Part shown: positions 9,784-18,204 of the stretch, one piece after another
Position numbering within the stretch: the stretch's first letter is position 1
Layout: every line of letters starts with the position of its first letter
Source: Tsuneonella suprasediminis
GTDB taxonomy: Bacteria > Pseudomonadota > Alphaproteobacteria > Sphingomonadales > Sphingomonadaceae
Assembly (NCBI RefSeq): GCF_003605755.1
Contig: NZ_RAHJ01000014.1
Coordinates: forward strand, 186,001-250,000
DNA: 64,000 bases
Direction: 5' to 3'
Notes under the pieces: generated by a model
What the model saw: only the letters and a program-made list of their open reading frames with translations
Told to the model about the DNA's origin: nothing
Databases searched by the model: none
Position numbers and translations under genes: made by a program

Positions 9784-10590
9784 ATGAGACAGATGGTGAT
9801 TTTCGGGCTGGGCTACACCGCGACGCGAATCGCGGCGCAGTTGCAGGCAGCAGGCTGGCAGGTGAGCGCAACCGGCAGCGCGGGCGACATCGATTTCGAA
9901 GACGACGCGGCAGTCACCGCTGCGCTGGCGGGGGCGAGCCATGTGCTGTCGTCCGTCCCGCCCGCCGATGGGGTGGATCCGGTGCTGGCGCGATATGGCG
10001 ATTCGCTGCACCACGAATGGATCGGCTACTTTTCCTCTACCGGAGTCTATGGCGACACCGGCGGCGCGTGGGTGGACGAAACCGCGGCGGTCGTGGGCCG
10101 GGGCGGCAGCGGTCGGCGGGCCGCGCGCAGCGATGCCGATGCCGCATGGCTGGCGAAGGGGGCGCGGGTGCTGCGCCTGCCAGGGATTTACGGGCCGGGC
10201 CGCAGCGCGTTCGATAAAGTGCGCGACGGCACCGCCCGGCGAATCGATATGCCGGGGCAGGTGTTCAGCCGGGTGCATGTGGACGACATCGCCAGCGGTG
10301 CGTTGGCCGCGCTCAGCGCCCCGCCCGGAGCGTACAATCTGGCAGACGACCTGCCCGCCAGCGGCGCAGCGGTGACGGAGGAAGCCTGCCGCCTGCTGCG
10401 TGTGGTCCCGCCACCGCTGCAATCGATCAGCGAAGCAGGCCTGTCGCCAGCCGCGCGGGGTTTCTATTCGGAAAACCGCCGGGTCGCCAATGGCAAGGCC
10501 CGGCGCGTGCTGGGCTGGCGCCCGCGCTACCGCGATTATACGTCCGGGCTGGCCGCCATCCTTGCGGCAGAGGGGACAGACGGCAACTGA
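9784..10590 (+). CDS. NAD(P)-binding epimerase/SDR-like protein (YeeZ type)
   Basis: Rossmann-fold protein of 268 aa. The N-terminus VIFGLGYTATRIA is the dinucleotide-binding loop, FSSTGVYGDTGG resembles the strand-4 motif of extended SDR epimerases, and LPGIYGPGRSA is typical of the family. I see no clear YxxxK. It matches the YeeZ-like 'SDR family' proteins of unknown substrate. The ATG at 9784 was chosen over the open frame further upstream, which is antisense to pepN. Its last 55 nt overlap the convergent DMT transporter gene. Confidence 0.82.
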   Translation: MRQMVIFGLGYTATRIAAQLQAAGWQVSATGSAGDIDFEDDAAVTAALAGASHVLSSVPPADGVDPVLARYGDSLHHEWIGYFSSTGVYGDTGGAWVDETAAVVGRGGSGRRAARSDADAAWLAKGARVLRLPGIYGPGRSAFDKVRDGTARRIDMPGQVFSRVHVDDIASGALAALSAPPGAYNLADDLPASGAAVTEEACRLLRVVPPPLQSISEAGLSPAARGFYSENRRVANGKARRVLGWRPRYRDYTSGLAAILAAEGTDGN

Positions 10591-11519
10591 TCGCCGCCCG
10601 GCGGCCCCGCCTGTCGCGCGCGGAGAGCGATCACCAGCCCGATCATCGCCAACACCGCGCCGCCGATGGCCAGCCCGGTCCAGCGATAGTCCTCCAGCAA
10701 AGTGGAGATAACCATCGCGATCACCACCACCAGCACCCCATTATACGCCGCCCGTCCGGCCCCAAGCTGGCGCACCAGCGCATAATAGAGCGGGAAGGTC
10801 ACCACCGACCCGGCGAAGGCGAGCCATGCCGTGCCCAGCCAGAAATTCGGATCGCGCGGCAGGACCGGCGCCCCCACCAGCACCAGCGCCAGCAGGATAT
10901 CGATCAATGTGCCATAGAGCATCGACCAGCCAAGCAAGCTGGGCAGAGCCACATCCCTGCCCGCAGGCCCGGCCTGAAGCACATTCGCGAGCGAAGCCGA
11001 CAGCATCGCCACCAGCGCCATAACCGTGCCCAGCATGACATTGCCGCCCAGCGGCGCCACCCGCGCTTCGTTGAACAGCAACAGCGCAATTCCCGCCAGC
11101 GCAATCGCACTGCCCACCACGAACCCGCGCGTAACCGGCTGACCGAGCAGATAGTGGCCCAGCACCGCATTGGGCACCATCATCATCCCGATCAGCAAAG
11201 CGACGATGCCCGATGTCAGATGCAGTTCGGACTGATAGACGAACATGTAATTGCCGCAGAACTGGAACAGCCCCATCGCCAGCGCCAGCAGATGCGCGCG
11301 CGGCGGCATCGCCAGCGATTTCCGCAGGATTATCGCCAGCAGGAACATCGCCGGTGTGGCCATACCGAAACGATAGGCGATGGACCACTGCGCGGGCACA
11401 TCCGCGATCTGGCCGCGAATCACATACCAGGTCGATCCCCAGATAAACGCCACCAGCAAGAATGGCAGCGCGATCCGGGGGCTGAGTATCGAATGCCCGT
11501 GGCCGGAGGTGCCGTTCAC
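10536..11519 (-). CDS. DMT-superfamily (EamA) transporter
   Basis: Inner-membrane protein of 327 aa with two EamA repeats and about ten hydrophobic helices (for example ALPFLLVAFIWGSTWYVI and IALAGIALLLF). Members export amino acids or metabolites; the substrate here is unknown. The start is GTG at 11519, which overlaps the stop of the threonine-aldolase-like gene as GTGA. The longer ATG frame would extend 18 codons into that gene. Coupling suggests a shared transcript, possibly export of a product linked to amino-acid turnover (inference). Confidence 0.87.
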   Translation of the reverse strand: MNGTSGHGHSILSPRIALPFLLVAFIWGSTWYVIRGQIADVPAQWSIAYRFGMATPAMFLLAIILRKSLAMPPRAHLLALAMGLFQFCGNYMFVYQSELHLTSGIVALLIGMMMVPNAVLGHYLLGQPVTRGFVVGSAIALAGIALLLFNEARVAPLGGNVMLGTVMALVAMLSASLANVLQAGPAGRDVALPSLLGWSMLYGTLIDILLALVLVGAPVLPRDPNFWLGTAWLAFAGSVVTFPLYYALVRQLGAGRAAYNGVLVVVIAMVISTLLEDYRWTGLAIGGAVLAMIGLVIALRARQAGPPGGDQLPSVPSAARMAASPDV

Positions 11520-12511
11520 AGTTGGGCGATCGCCTGTGACAAAGCGGAAACGTGGTCCGCGCGGGTATTCCATGCGGTGACCAGCCGGGCGGCATCGTCA
11601 CCCCAATCATAGAAAGAGAAACCCTGTGTCCGCAGAGCTTTGCGCTCTTCGGGGGAGAGTGTGACGAACAGTTCGTTGGCTTCCACCGGGTGCATCAGCC
11701 GATCACCGCACGCCCCGGCAATTTCCGCCGCGGCCGCATTGGCCGCGCGCGCATTGTCCAGCCACAGATTGCCTTCCAGCATCACCAGCAATTGCGCCGC
11801 GAGATAGCGCCCCTTCGATTGCAGATGCCCCGCCCGTTTGCGGCGATATCGCGCAACATCGGCCATTGCGGGATCGAAGAACACAATCGCTTCCGCACTC
11901 ATCCCGCCGTTTTTGATGAATCCGAAGCTGAGCGTATCGGCCCCGCCCACCGCGTCCCGCGGATCGCAGCCAAGCCAAGCCACCGCATTGGCGAACCGCG
12001 CCCCATCGACATGGAAACCCAGCCCGCGCTGTTTCGCCAGCGATCCGATAGCGGCGATTTCTTCGGGTCGATAACAACATCCGTACTCGCTCGCCTGGGT
12101 GACCGAAATCGCGTGAGGCTGCACCTGATGGACATCGTCGCGAACAGGATCGATTACCATTCGCACTGCATCGGGGGTCAGTTTCGCACTTTCTCCCGGC
12201 ACCAGTATTAACTTGGCCCCGTGGAGGAAGAACCCCGGCGCGCCGCCTTCGTCCACTTCGATATGCGCTTCTTCGTGGCACACCACTGCGCCATGCGGCT
12301 GACACAGGCTCGCCAGCGAAAGGCAATTGGCCGCTGTGCCAGTGGCTGCCCACAACACCGCCACCTCTCGCCCGAACAGAGCGGAAAACGCCGCATCGAG
12401 CGCCTGTGACCAGCGGTCGCCATCATAAGGGGCGTCGGCCGCGTCCGCCGCTCGCATCGCCTCCCACACACGTGGGTGGACCGAAGCGGCGTTGTCGGAC
12501 AGAAATTGCAT
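11516..12511 (-). CDS. Low-specificity L-threonine aldolase-like PLP enzyme
   Basis: Fold-type I PLP enzyme of 331 aa that should split threonine or related beta-hydroxy amino acids to glycine and an aldehyde. MQFLSDNAASVHP is the family N-terminus. HVDGARFANA (Asp169) holds the pyridine-nitrogen ligand, and GFIKNGG (Lys200) the Schiff-base lysine. The ATG at 12511 was preferred to the frame opening 20 codons earlier. Followed by an overlapping DMT exporter gene. Confidence 0.88.
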   Translation of the reverse strand: MQFLSDNAASVHPRVWEAMRAADAADAPYDGDRWSQALDAAFSALFGREVAVLWAATGTAANCLSLASLCQPHGAVVCHEEAHIEVDEGGAPGFFLHGAKLILVPGESAKLTPDAVRMVIDPVRDDVHQVQPHAISVTQASEYGCCYRPEEIAAIGSLAKQRGLGFHVDGARFANAVAWLGCDPRDAVGGADTLSFGFIKNGGMSAEAIVFFDPAMADVARYRRKRAGHLQSKGRYLAAQLLVMLEGNLWLDNARAANAAAAEIAGACGDRLMHPVEANELFVTLSPEERKALRTQGFSFYDWGDDAARLVTAWNTRADHVSALSQAIAQL

Positions 12512-12564
12512 AAGGAACGCCACTAGCGCCGCCGACGTTGAACGCAAGAAGGAGACAATACGTA

Positions 12565-12873
12565 ATGGCACTAGACGGACTGGAAATCACCACGCACGGC
12601 AACGACGCTCGCGGCGAATATCACGCGCATGTCCCCGGCAGCGACAAGATCGGCCGCCTGACATGGACATCGCGCGGCAGTGCCCGCATTGCCGAACACA
12701 CCATCGTACCCCCGGAAATCGGCGGGCAAGGCGTGGCCGCGGCACTGGTGCAAAAACTTGTGTCCGATGCCAAAGAACAGGGCTTCACCATCGTGCCGCA
12801 ATGTTCCTATGTCGAGGCGCAATTCCGCCGCCATCCCGAATGGGCAGAGCTGCGGGCGGAAACGCCGGGGTGA
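12565..12873 (+). CDS. YjdJ-type small GCN5-related N-acetyltransferase
   Basis: Compact 102-aa acetyltransferase-like protein. The core IVPPEIGGQGVAAALVQKLVSDA is the acetyl-CoA pyrophosphate loop and helix, and the tail IVPQCSYVEAQFRRHPEW is typical of the YjdJ-type mini-GNAT family. Substrate unknown. The ATG at 12565 has AAGGAG ten bases upstream; a TTG start further upstream is less likely. Confidence 0.85.
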   Translation: MALDGLEITTHGNDARGEYHAHVPGSDKIGRLTWTSRGSARIAEHTIVPPEIGGQGVAAALVQKLVSDAKEQGFTIVPQCSYVEAQFRRHPEWAELRAETPG

Positions 12874-12910
12874 ACTTGATCTGCCCCTGTATTCGATTTA
12901 TATTTGTTCT

Positions 12911-13087
12911 ATGAGCACCGGACGTATCAACTCCACTGAATCGATCATGACAGCAGATAAGCTGCTGGCCGCATTCGATGGTAGTTGGGAACGTCTGCTC
13001 GCCGCTGCCAAACCGGATAAGGATGGTATTCTCGTTATCCATGACAGCGATCTGAGTGATGAACAGCGCAAGGCCATGCGCGACTAG
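12911..13087 (+). CDS. Small hypothetical protein (58 aa)
   Basis: Short acidic reading frame between the mini-GNAT and a membrane protein. The product looks helical (ADKLLAAFDGSWERLLAAA) and ends in a charged DSDLSDEQRKAMRD. No family recognised. There is no strong ribosome-binding site before 12911; the ATG at 12947 is an alternative. The codon pattern is protein-like, but this call rests mainly on position and composition. Confidence 0.5.
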   Translation: MSTGRINSTESIMTADKLLAAFDGSWERLLAAAKPDKDGILVIHDSDLSDEQRKAMRD

Positions 13088-13111
13088 CGCTGCCTGCCGT
13101 CCGCTTCGGTC

Positions 13112-13816
13112 ATGTCGTTCCAGCCCACGCTCCTTGCCATTGTCGCAGGGGCGTTGGTGCTGCCCGGCATATTCGCAGTGTGGGCATTTTATCGGACAGC
13201 CCGAACCGATGAAATCGACCTTCCGCTACCGGGCCTGAAATCGGCCGCGGGGCTCGGCCAGATCGGTGCATTTGCATTGGCATCGCATTTGGTCTTCGCC
13301 GGCCTTCTTCTCGCATTAGTGAATTCGGAATGCGGGGCATGGGTTGCAAGCTTCAATCCATATATCAAAACCGTACCCGACGATCCCGACGAACTGTTGC
13401 GAACGATCGCGGGGGCGCTGTTCGGCCTGATGATATTATCGCTGATTGCGTTGCTGCTCGGCCTGCTAGCAGGCGAAATAGTGTTGAGCCTGGGCAAAGG
13501 CGCCATGTTCTATGGCGCTTTTTCCGAACTGTTCGTGGCGGGGAAAGGCAGTAGCAAATTCATCTACGGCTATATCCTGACCAAGCTGGAAAAGAACGGG
13601 TCGATCATCGGGTATCAGGGCACCGTCACGTCTTTCATCCCCGGAGAAGACCGCTTTCCTGAGAAGATCCAACTCTCCAACGCTTCGATGTTTACGCTCA
13701 ACCTCTACACCGGGAAACGCCGGGAATTCGACACCAAGATCAAGTCGATCGCGCTCCATCGCGATGAATGGAGCAATATCGCCTTCAAGGTCGTCGAATA
13801 CCGCAGAGGGGCATAG
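13112..13816 (+). CDS. Uncharacterised membrane protein
   Basis: 234-aa protein with three hydrophobic segments (about residues 5-26, 50-72 and 92-120) followed by a soluble C-terminal half. The C-terminal half contains a beta-strand-like stretch (GYQGTVTSFIPGEDRF, EKIQLSNASMFTLNLYTG). It may belong to the DUF6338-type membrane proteins, but I cannot confirm this. Base composition is somewhat lower in GC than the metabolic genes that follow. It starts 24 nt after the 58-aa frame and may be cotranscribed with it. Confidence 0.7.
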   Translation: MSFQPTLLAIVAGALVLPGIFAVWAFYRTARTDEIDLPLPGLKSAAGLGQIGAFALASHLVFAGLLLALVNSECGAWVASFNPYIKTVPDDPDELLRTIAGALFGLMILSLIALLLGLLAGEIVLSLGKGAMFYGAFSELFVAGKGSSKFIYGYILTKLEKNGSIIGYQGTVTSFIPGEDRFPEKIQLSNASMFTLNLYTGKRREFDTKIKSIALHRDEWSNIAFKVVEYRRGA

Positions 13817-13874
13817 CGCGCGCCAACAGGCCCGGCGAAAAACCGGGGCCGACAAAATATCTGCGGGAAATCGA

Positions 13875-13949
13875 TGGTGCTGCTGGGGAGGATTGAACTC
13901 CCGGCCTCACCCTTACCAAGGGTGCGCTCTACCACTGAGCTACAGCAGC
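13875..13949 (-). tRNA. tRNA-Thr (GGT)
   Basis: Minus-strand cloverleaf with a 7-bp acceptor stem (GCTGCTG pairing with CAGCAGC), D-loop TAGCTCAGTGGTAGAGC, anticodon loop CTTGGTAA with anticodon GGT, T-loop GTTCAATC, and an encoded 3' CCA at 13875-13877. Confidence 0.97.
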
Positions 13950-14026
13950 ACATCCATCGAGAGCGGCGCGCCTTACAGTGCCCGGCTCCCTTGTCAAGCG
14001 TTCCCAGCCACGGCAAGGACATTGCG

Positions 14027-14197
14027 ATGAGTGGAACCAGCGAAAAACCCACGCGGGAAGAACGCCTCGCCGCCAAATTGCGGGAGAATCTGCGCCGCCG
14101 CAAGGCCCAGTCGCGCGCGATCGGCCCACAGGCCAGCGACGATGTGCCGCAACCGGCGCAAAACGCGCCACTTCCCAACGAGGGCGCAGACCGCTAG
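14027..14197 (+). CDS. Small charged hypothetical protein (56 aa)
   Basis: Very charged, probably helical protein. The N-terminal half is Arg/Lys/Glu rich (TREERLAAKLRENLRRRKAQ) and the tail is acidic and proline-containing. The ATG is preceded by AAGGAC. It lies 48 nt upstream of gpmA and could open the long plus-strand operon. The basic helix could bind nucleic acid, but that is only a guess. No known family. Confidence 0.65.
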   Translation: MSGTSEKPTREERLAAKLRENLRRRKAQSRAIGPQASDDVPQPAQNAPLPNEGADR

Positions 14198-14245
14198 GGG
14201 CGAGCGCTCCCGATTGCCTGCGATTTGCCTGAGAGGAGCGTTCCC

Positions 14246-14932
14246 TTGCCTACCCTGATCCTCGTCCGCCACGGCCAGAGCCAGTGGAACCTGGAAAACC
14301 GCTTCACCGGTTGGTGGGATGTCGACCTGACCGAAAAAGGCGTGGCAGAAGCGACCGCCGCCGGCGAATTGCTGGCGGAAAAGGGGCTGTTGCCGACGCG
14401 CGCGTTCACTTCGCTGCAAACCCGCGCGATCAAGACGCTGCATCTGGCACTGGAAGCATGCCACCGTCTGTGGATTCCAGAGGTCAAGGACTGGCGCCTG
14501 AACGAACGCCACTATGGCGGGCTGACCGGGCTGGACAAACAGGAAACCCGCGACAAGCATGGGGATGAACAGGTGCACATCTGGCGCCGCAGCTTCGACG
14601 TGCCGCCGCCGCCGCTCGACGCGGGCAGCGAATTCGATCTCGCCAGCGATCCGCGCTATGCCGGGATCCCAGTGCCCGCGACCGAAAGCCTCAAGCTGAC
14701 CATCGAACGCGTGCTGCCCTATTGGGAAAGCGAGATTCTGCCCGTGCTGGCAAGCGGCGAAACCGTGATTATTTCCGCCCACGGCAATTCGCTGCGCGCG
14801 CTGGTCAAACACCTGTCGAACATTTCGGACGACGAAATTACCGGGCTGGAAATCCCCACCGGGCAGCCGATCGTCTATCAGTTCGACGACGCGATGGTGC
14901 CCGGCGAACGTTACTATCTCAAGGACAGCTAA
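14246..14932 (+). CDS. gpmA: 2,3-bisphosphoglycerate-dependent phosphoglycerate mutase
   Basis: Glycolytic/gluconeogenic enzyme interconverting 3- and 2-phosphoglycerate (228 aa). The phosphohistidine motif LVRHGQSQWN is at the N-terminus. RFTGWWDVDLTEKG, RLNERHYGGLTGLDK and ISAHGNSLRAL are all characteristic. The start is TTG at 14246, preceded at good spacing by GAGAGGAG; the upstream TTG at 14225 lies before that site. Three nt separate it from purE. Confidence 0.96.
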   Translation: MPTLILVRHGQSQWNLENRFTGWWDVDLTEKGVAEATAAGELLAEKGLLPTRAFTSLQTRAIKTLHLALEACHRLWIPEVKDWRLNERHYGGLTGLDKQETRDKHGDEQVHIWRRSFDVPPPPLDAGSEFDLASDPRYAGIPVPATESLKLTIERVLPYWESEILPVLASGETVIISAHGNSLRALVKHLSNISDDEITGLEIPTGQPIVYQFDDAMVPGERYYLKDS

Positions 14933-14935
14933 GGC

Positions 14936-15415
14936 ATGGCCGACGTTGCAATCGTGATGGGCAGCCAGTCCGACTGGCCGACAATGAAATGCGCCGCCGA
15001 CGTGCTCGGTGAATTGCAGGTAAGCTACGAAGCACGCATCGTTTCCGCCCACCGCACGCCCGACCGGCTGCACGAATTCGGCAAGACCGCGCACGAGCAG
15101 GGTTTCAAAGTCGTGGTCGCCGGGGCTGGCGGCGCGGCACACCTGCCGGGCATGATCGCTGCGCTCACCCACCTGCCGGTGCTGGGCGTGCCGGTGAAAT
15201 CGAAGGCGCTGAACGGGATCGATTCGCTGCTTTCCATCGTGCAAATGCCGGCAGGCGTGCCCACCGGCACACTGGCCATTGGCGAAGCCGGAGCGACCAA
15301 TGCCGGGCTGCTGGCCGCAGCGATTCTGGCCATCGGCGACGATGCACTGGCGCAGCGACTGGTGGCATGGCGCGCGGCGCGCACCGCGGCGGTGAACGAA
15401 ACGCCGCAGGACTGA
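14936..15415 (+). CDS. purE: 5-(carboxyamino)imidazole ribonucleotide mutase
   Basis: Class I PurE of 159 aa, converting N5-CAIR to CAIR in purine synthesis together with Pur[23 protein letters not shown] and [12 protein letters not shown] are the substrate-binding signatures. It follows gpmA by 3 nt and precedes purK by 25 nt. Confidence 0.97.
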   Translation: MADVAIVMGSQSDWPTMKCAADVLGELQVSYEARIVSAHRTPDRLHEFGKTAHEQGFKVVVAGAGGAAHLPGMIAALTHLPVLGVPVKSKALNGIDSLLSIVQMPAGVPTGTLAIGEAGATNAGLLAAAILAIGDDALAQRLVAWRAARTAAVNETPQD

Positions 15416-15440
15416 CCGGGCAAGAGGGGGACGACAAGGG

Positions 15441-16514
15441 GTGAACGGAAACGGGCTGATCGAACCGGGCGCGACAATCGGCATTCTCGGCGGCGGGCAA
15501 CTGGGCCGGATGATCGCCATGTCTGCCGCGCAGCTCGGCTATCGCTGCCACATTTTCACGCCCGAGCGCGAGAGTGTCGCCGCCGAAGTCAGCGCCGAAT
15601 GCACTGTCTCCCCCTTTACCGACAGCGCCGCCCTCGCCCGATTTGCCGCGGCGTGCGACGTGCTGACGTTCGAATTCGAAAATATCCCCACCGCCCCGCT
15701 CGTTGCGCTGGATGGGGCGCTGTTCCCCGGTGTCCGCGCGCTGGAAATCGCGCAGGACCGGATGCGGGAAAAGAACTTCGTCGAAACGCTGGGGGGCCGC
15801 CCCGCCCCGTTCGCGCAAGTCGATACCGAAGACGATCTGGCCTGCGCGGTCGAACGGATCGGCACGCCGGGCATCCTGAAAACCTGTCGTGACGGTTACG
15901 ATGGCAAGGGCCAGTGGCGGATCGACAGCGCGCACGATATCGCCGCGATCCGCCTGCCGGGCGCGCCGTGCGTGTATGAGGGGTTCGTCGAATTTCAGGC
16001 GGAGTTTTCCGTTATCCTCGTCCGGGGCCGCGATGGCGAAGTGCGGTTCTGGGATTCGACCGAGAACCGCCATGTCGATGGTATCCTGTCGCAATCGGTC
16101 TGGCCGCCGTGCGATGCGATTTCGGCACAAGTGGAAGACGCACGCAAACTGGCCCGCGAAGTGGCCGCCGCGCTCGGCTATGTCGGGGTGCTGACGCTGG
16201 AATTCTTCGCCACCGCCAATGGGCCGGTGTTCAACGAAATGGCCCCACGGGTCCACAACTCGGGGCACTGGACCATCGAAGGGGCCGCGACCAGCCAGTT
16301 CGAAAACCATGTCCGCGCGGTCTGCGGCCTGCCACTGGGCGACACAGCGACGATTGCACCGAAAATCGCGATGGACAACCTGATCGGCAAAGACGCGCTG
16401 ACCGCGCATCAATCGCTGGCCGACCCCGCCGCTCACCTGCACCTGTATGGCAAGCGCGATGCCCGCGACGGGCGCAAGATGGGGCATATCACGCGGGTGT
16501 GGCACCGCCCGTGA
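15441..16514 (+). CDS. purK: 5-(carboxyamino)imidazole ribonucleotide synthase
   Basis: ATP-grasp enzyme of 357 aa that carboxylates AIR to N5-CAIR. The glycine loop IGILGGGQLGRM, the ATP-grasp lid around KTCRDGYDGKGQ and the metal-site segment FNEMAPRVHNSGHWT are clear. The start codon is GTG with AAGGG upstream. Its stop overlaps the folA start as GTGA. Confidence 0.96.
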   Translation: MNGNGLIEPGATIGILGGGQLGRMIAMSAAQLGYRCHIFTPERESVAAEVSAECTVSPFTDSAALARFAAACDVLTFEFENIPTAPLVALDGALFPGVRALEIAQDRMREKNFVETLGGRPAPFAQVDTEDDLACAVERIGTPGILKTCRDGYDGKGQWRIDSAHDIAAIRLPGAPCVYEGFVEFQAEFSVILVRGRDGEVRFWDSTENRHVDGILSQSVWPPCDAISAQVEDARKLAREVAAALGYVGVLTLEFFATANGPVFNEMAPRVHNSGHWTIEGAATSQFENHVRAVCGLPLGDTATIAPKIAMDNLIGKDALTAHQSLADPAAHLHLYGKRDARDGRKMGHITRVWHRP

Positions 16515-17038
16515 CTGCGGATCGCCCCCGGCAGATTATCGCTATCCTTGCCCGTGCGGACAACGGCGTGATCGGGCGCGACGGTGCGCTGCCCTGGCAC
16601 CTGCCCGCCGATCTCAGGCGGTTCAAGGCGCTGACGATGGGCCACCCGATGATAATGGGCCGCAAGACATTCGACAGTTTCCTCAAACCGCTGCCGGGCC
16701 GCCGCCATATCGTGCTGACCCGCAACACTGCGTGGCAGGCCGATGGTGCGGAAGTCGCGCATTCGGTGGATGATGCGCTGGCCATCGGACAAGCGCCGGG
16801 GGATTCCGGGGCCGAAGCACAGGCGGGCGACATCTATGTGATCGGTGGCGCGCAGATCTATCGCCTGATGGCCCCGCGCCTGACCCGGATCGAACTGACA
16901 GAAGTGCATTGCGATGCCGTGGGTGACACGCATATGCCTGCATTCGGCAACGAATGGCGCGAAACGGCGCGTAAGGATTTCCCGGCAGAGGGCGAACGCC
17001 CCGCCTATTCGTTCGTGACACTGGAGAGGGGCATATGA
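16511..17038 (+). CDS. folA: Dihydrofolate reductase
   Basis: NADPH-dependent reductase of 175 aa that makes tetrahydrofolate. ADNGVIGRDGALPWHLPADL carries the active site, MGRKTFDSFLKPLPGR the NADPH loop, and IYVIGGAQIYRLM the conserved GG pair. The start is GTG overlapping the purK stop by four nt; the frame stays open far upstream only as a shadow of purK. Its own stop overlaps the dipeptidase ATG (ATGA). Confidence 0.96.
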   Translation: MTADRPRQIIAILARADNGVIGRDGALPWHLPADLRRFKALTMGHPMIMGRKTFDSFLKPLPGRRHIVLTRNTAWQADGAEVAHSVDDALAIGQAPGDSGAEAQAGDIYVIGGAQIYRLMAPRLTRIELTEVHCDAVGDTHMPAFGNEWRETARKDFPAEGERPAYSFVTLERGI

Positions 17039-18204
17039 AACGTAAGATCGGATGGAGCCTGCTGGCGCTGATCGCGATTGCCGCGGTTGGCTTTTTCGGA
17101 TTCGGTCCGGGCTATATCGAAGGCGGCATGAACCGGATCGACGGCAAACCGCTGATCACTGTCTCCCCACAGGCGAAAGCGTTGCACAAGACGCTGACGA
17201 TTGTCGATCTGCATTCGGACACGCTGATGTGGGATCGCAACCTGCTGAAACGCGCCAGCCGCGGGCACGAGGATCTGCCGCGTCTGGAACAGGGCAACGT
17301 CGCGCTGCAGGTATTTTCCAGCGTCACCAAAAGCCCCAAGGGCCAGAATTACGACGCGAACAGCGGCGACACCGACAATATCACCGCGCTGACCGTCGCG
17401 CAGCTTCAGCCGGTGCGTACATGGACTTCGCTCCTGCAACGCTCGCTCTATCATGGCGAGAAGCTGGATCGTGCGGTCGCCGGGTCCGACGGGCGTCTGG
17501 AGAAAGTGACCGACGATGCCAGTCTGGCCCGCCTGCTGGCCAACCGCGCGCAATCGCCCAGGCCGGTCGGTGCCATGCTGAGCGTCGAGGGTTTGCAGGA
17601 TCTGGAGGGCGATCTCAACAATCTCGATGTGCTCTACAAGGCGGGATTCCGCATGGCATCGATGACCCATTTCTTCGACATCGATCTGGCCGGATCGATG
17701 CACGGGATGAAGAAATACGGCCTGACACCCAAGGGCCGCGATGCCGTGCGGCGGATGGAAAAGATGGGCATGATCGTCGACATCGCCCATTGCAGCCATG
17801 CCTGCGTGGCCGATATCCTGAACATAGCCAAGCGCCCGGTCGTCTCCAGCCACGGCGGGGTGCAGGCGACCTGCAAAGTCAACCGCAACCTGACCGACGA
17901 TGAAATTCGCGGCGTCGCGAAAACCGGCGGCGTGGTCGGTATCGGATACTGGGATGCTGCCATCTGCGATACCTCCCCGCGCGCGGCAGCCAAAGCGATG
18001 AAGCACGTGCGCGATCTGGTCGGGATCGATTACGTTGCGCTGGGCAGCGATTATGACGGGGCGACCACGGTGCGGTTCGACACCAGCCAGCTGGAACAGG
18101 TGACGCAGGCGCTGATCGACGAAGGGTTCACCCCCGATGAAATCCGCAAAGTCATGGGGCTGAACGCACTGCGCGTAATCAAGGCGGGGCTGGTCCCGCA
18201 ATGA
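17035..18204 (+). CDS. M19-family membrane dipeptidase
   Basis: Zn-dependent dipeptidase of the renal-dipeptidase family, 389 aa. An uncleaved N-terminal membrane anchor or signal is at residues 7-24. Metal-site motifs are intact: VDLHSDTLMW, the Glu in MLSVEGLQDLEG, DIAHCSH, VVSSHGGV and LGSDYDGA. It probably acts in the periplasm on dipeptides or D-amino-acid peptides. Its position between folA and ribF, with 4-nt overlaps on both sides, is unusual for its role. Confidence 0.92.
   Translation: MKRKIGWSLLALIAIAAVGFFGFGPGYIEGGMNRIDGKPLITVSPQAKALHKTLTIVDLHSDTLMWDRNLLKRASRGHEDLPRLEQGNVALQVFSSVTKSPKGQNYDANSGDTDNITALTVAQLQPVRTWTSLLQRSLYHGEKLDRAVAGSDGRLEKVTDDASLARLLANRAQSPRPVGAMLSVEGLQDLEGDLNNLDVLYKAGFRMASMTHFFDIDLAGSMHGMKKYGLTPKGRDAVRRMEKMGMIVDIAHCSHACVADILNIAKRPVVSSHGGVQATCKVNRNLTDDEIRGVAKTGGVVGIGYWDAAICDTSPRAAAKAMKHVRDLVGIDYVALGSDYDGATTVRFDTSQLEQVTQALIDEGFTPDEIRKVMGLNALRVIKAGLVPQ

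Noticed and set aside
13817-13860. GGCCCGG/CCGGGGCC inverted repeat as a terminator
   Set aside because: One bulge and no T run on either strand; position fits neither neighbour convincingly.
13875-13949. tRNA-Thr as an attachment site for an integrated element
   Set aside because: No integrase, phage genes or second copy of the tRNA 3' end nearby.
13994-15520. 508-codon minus-strand open frame opposite gpmA and purE
   Set aside because: Entirely antisense to well-identified enzymes; no family motifs and His/Arg/Gln-rich shadow composition.
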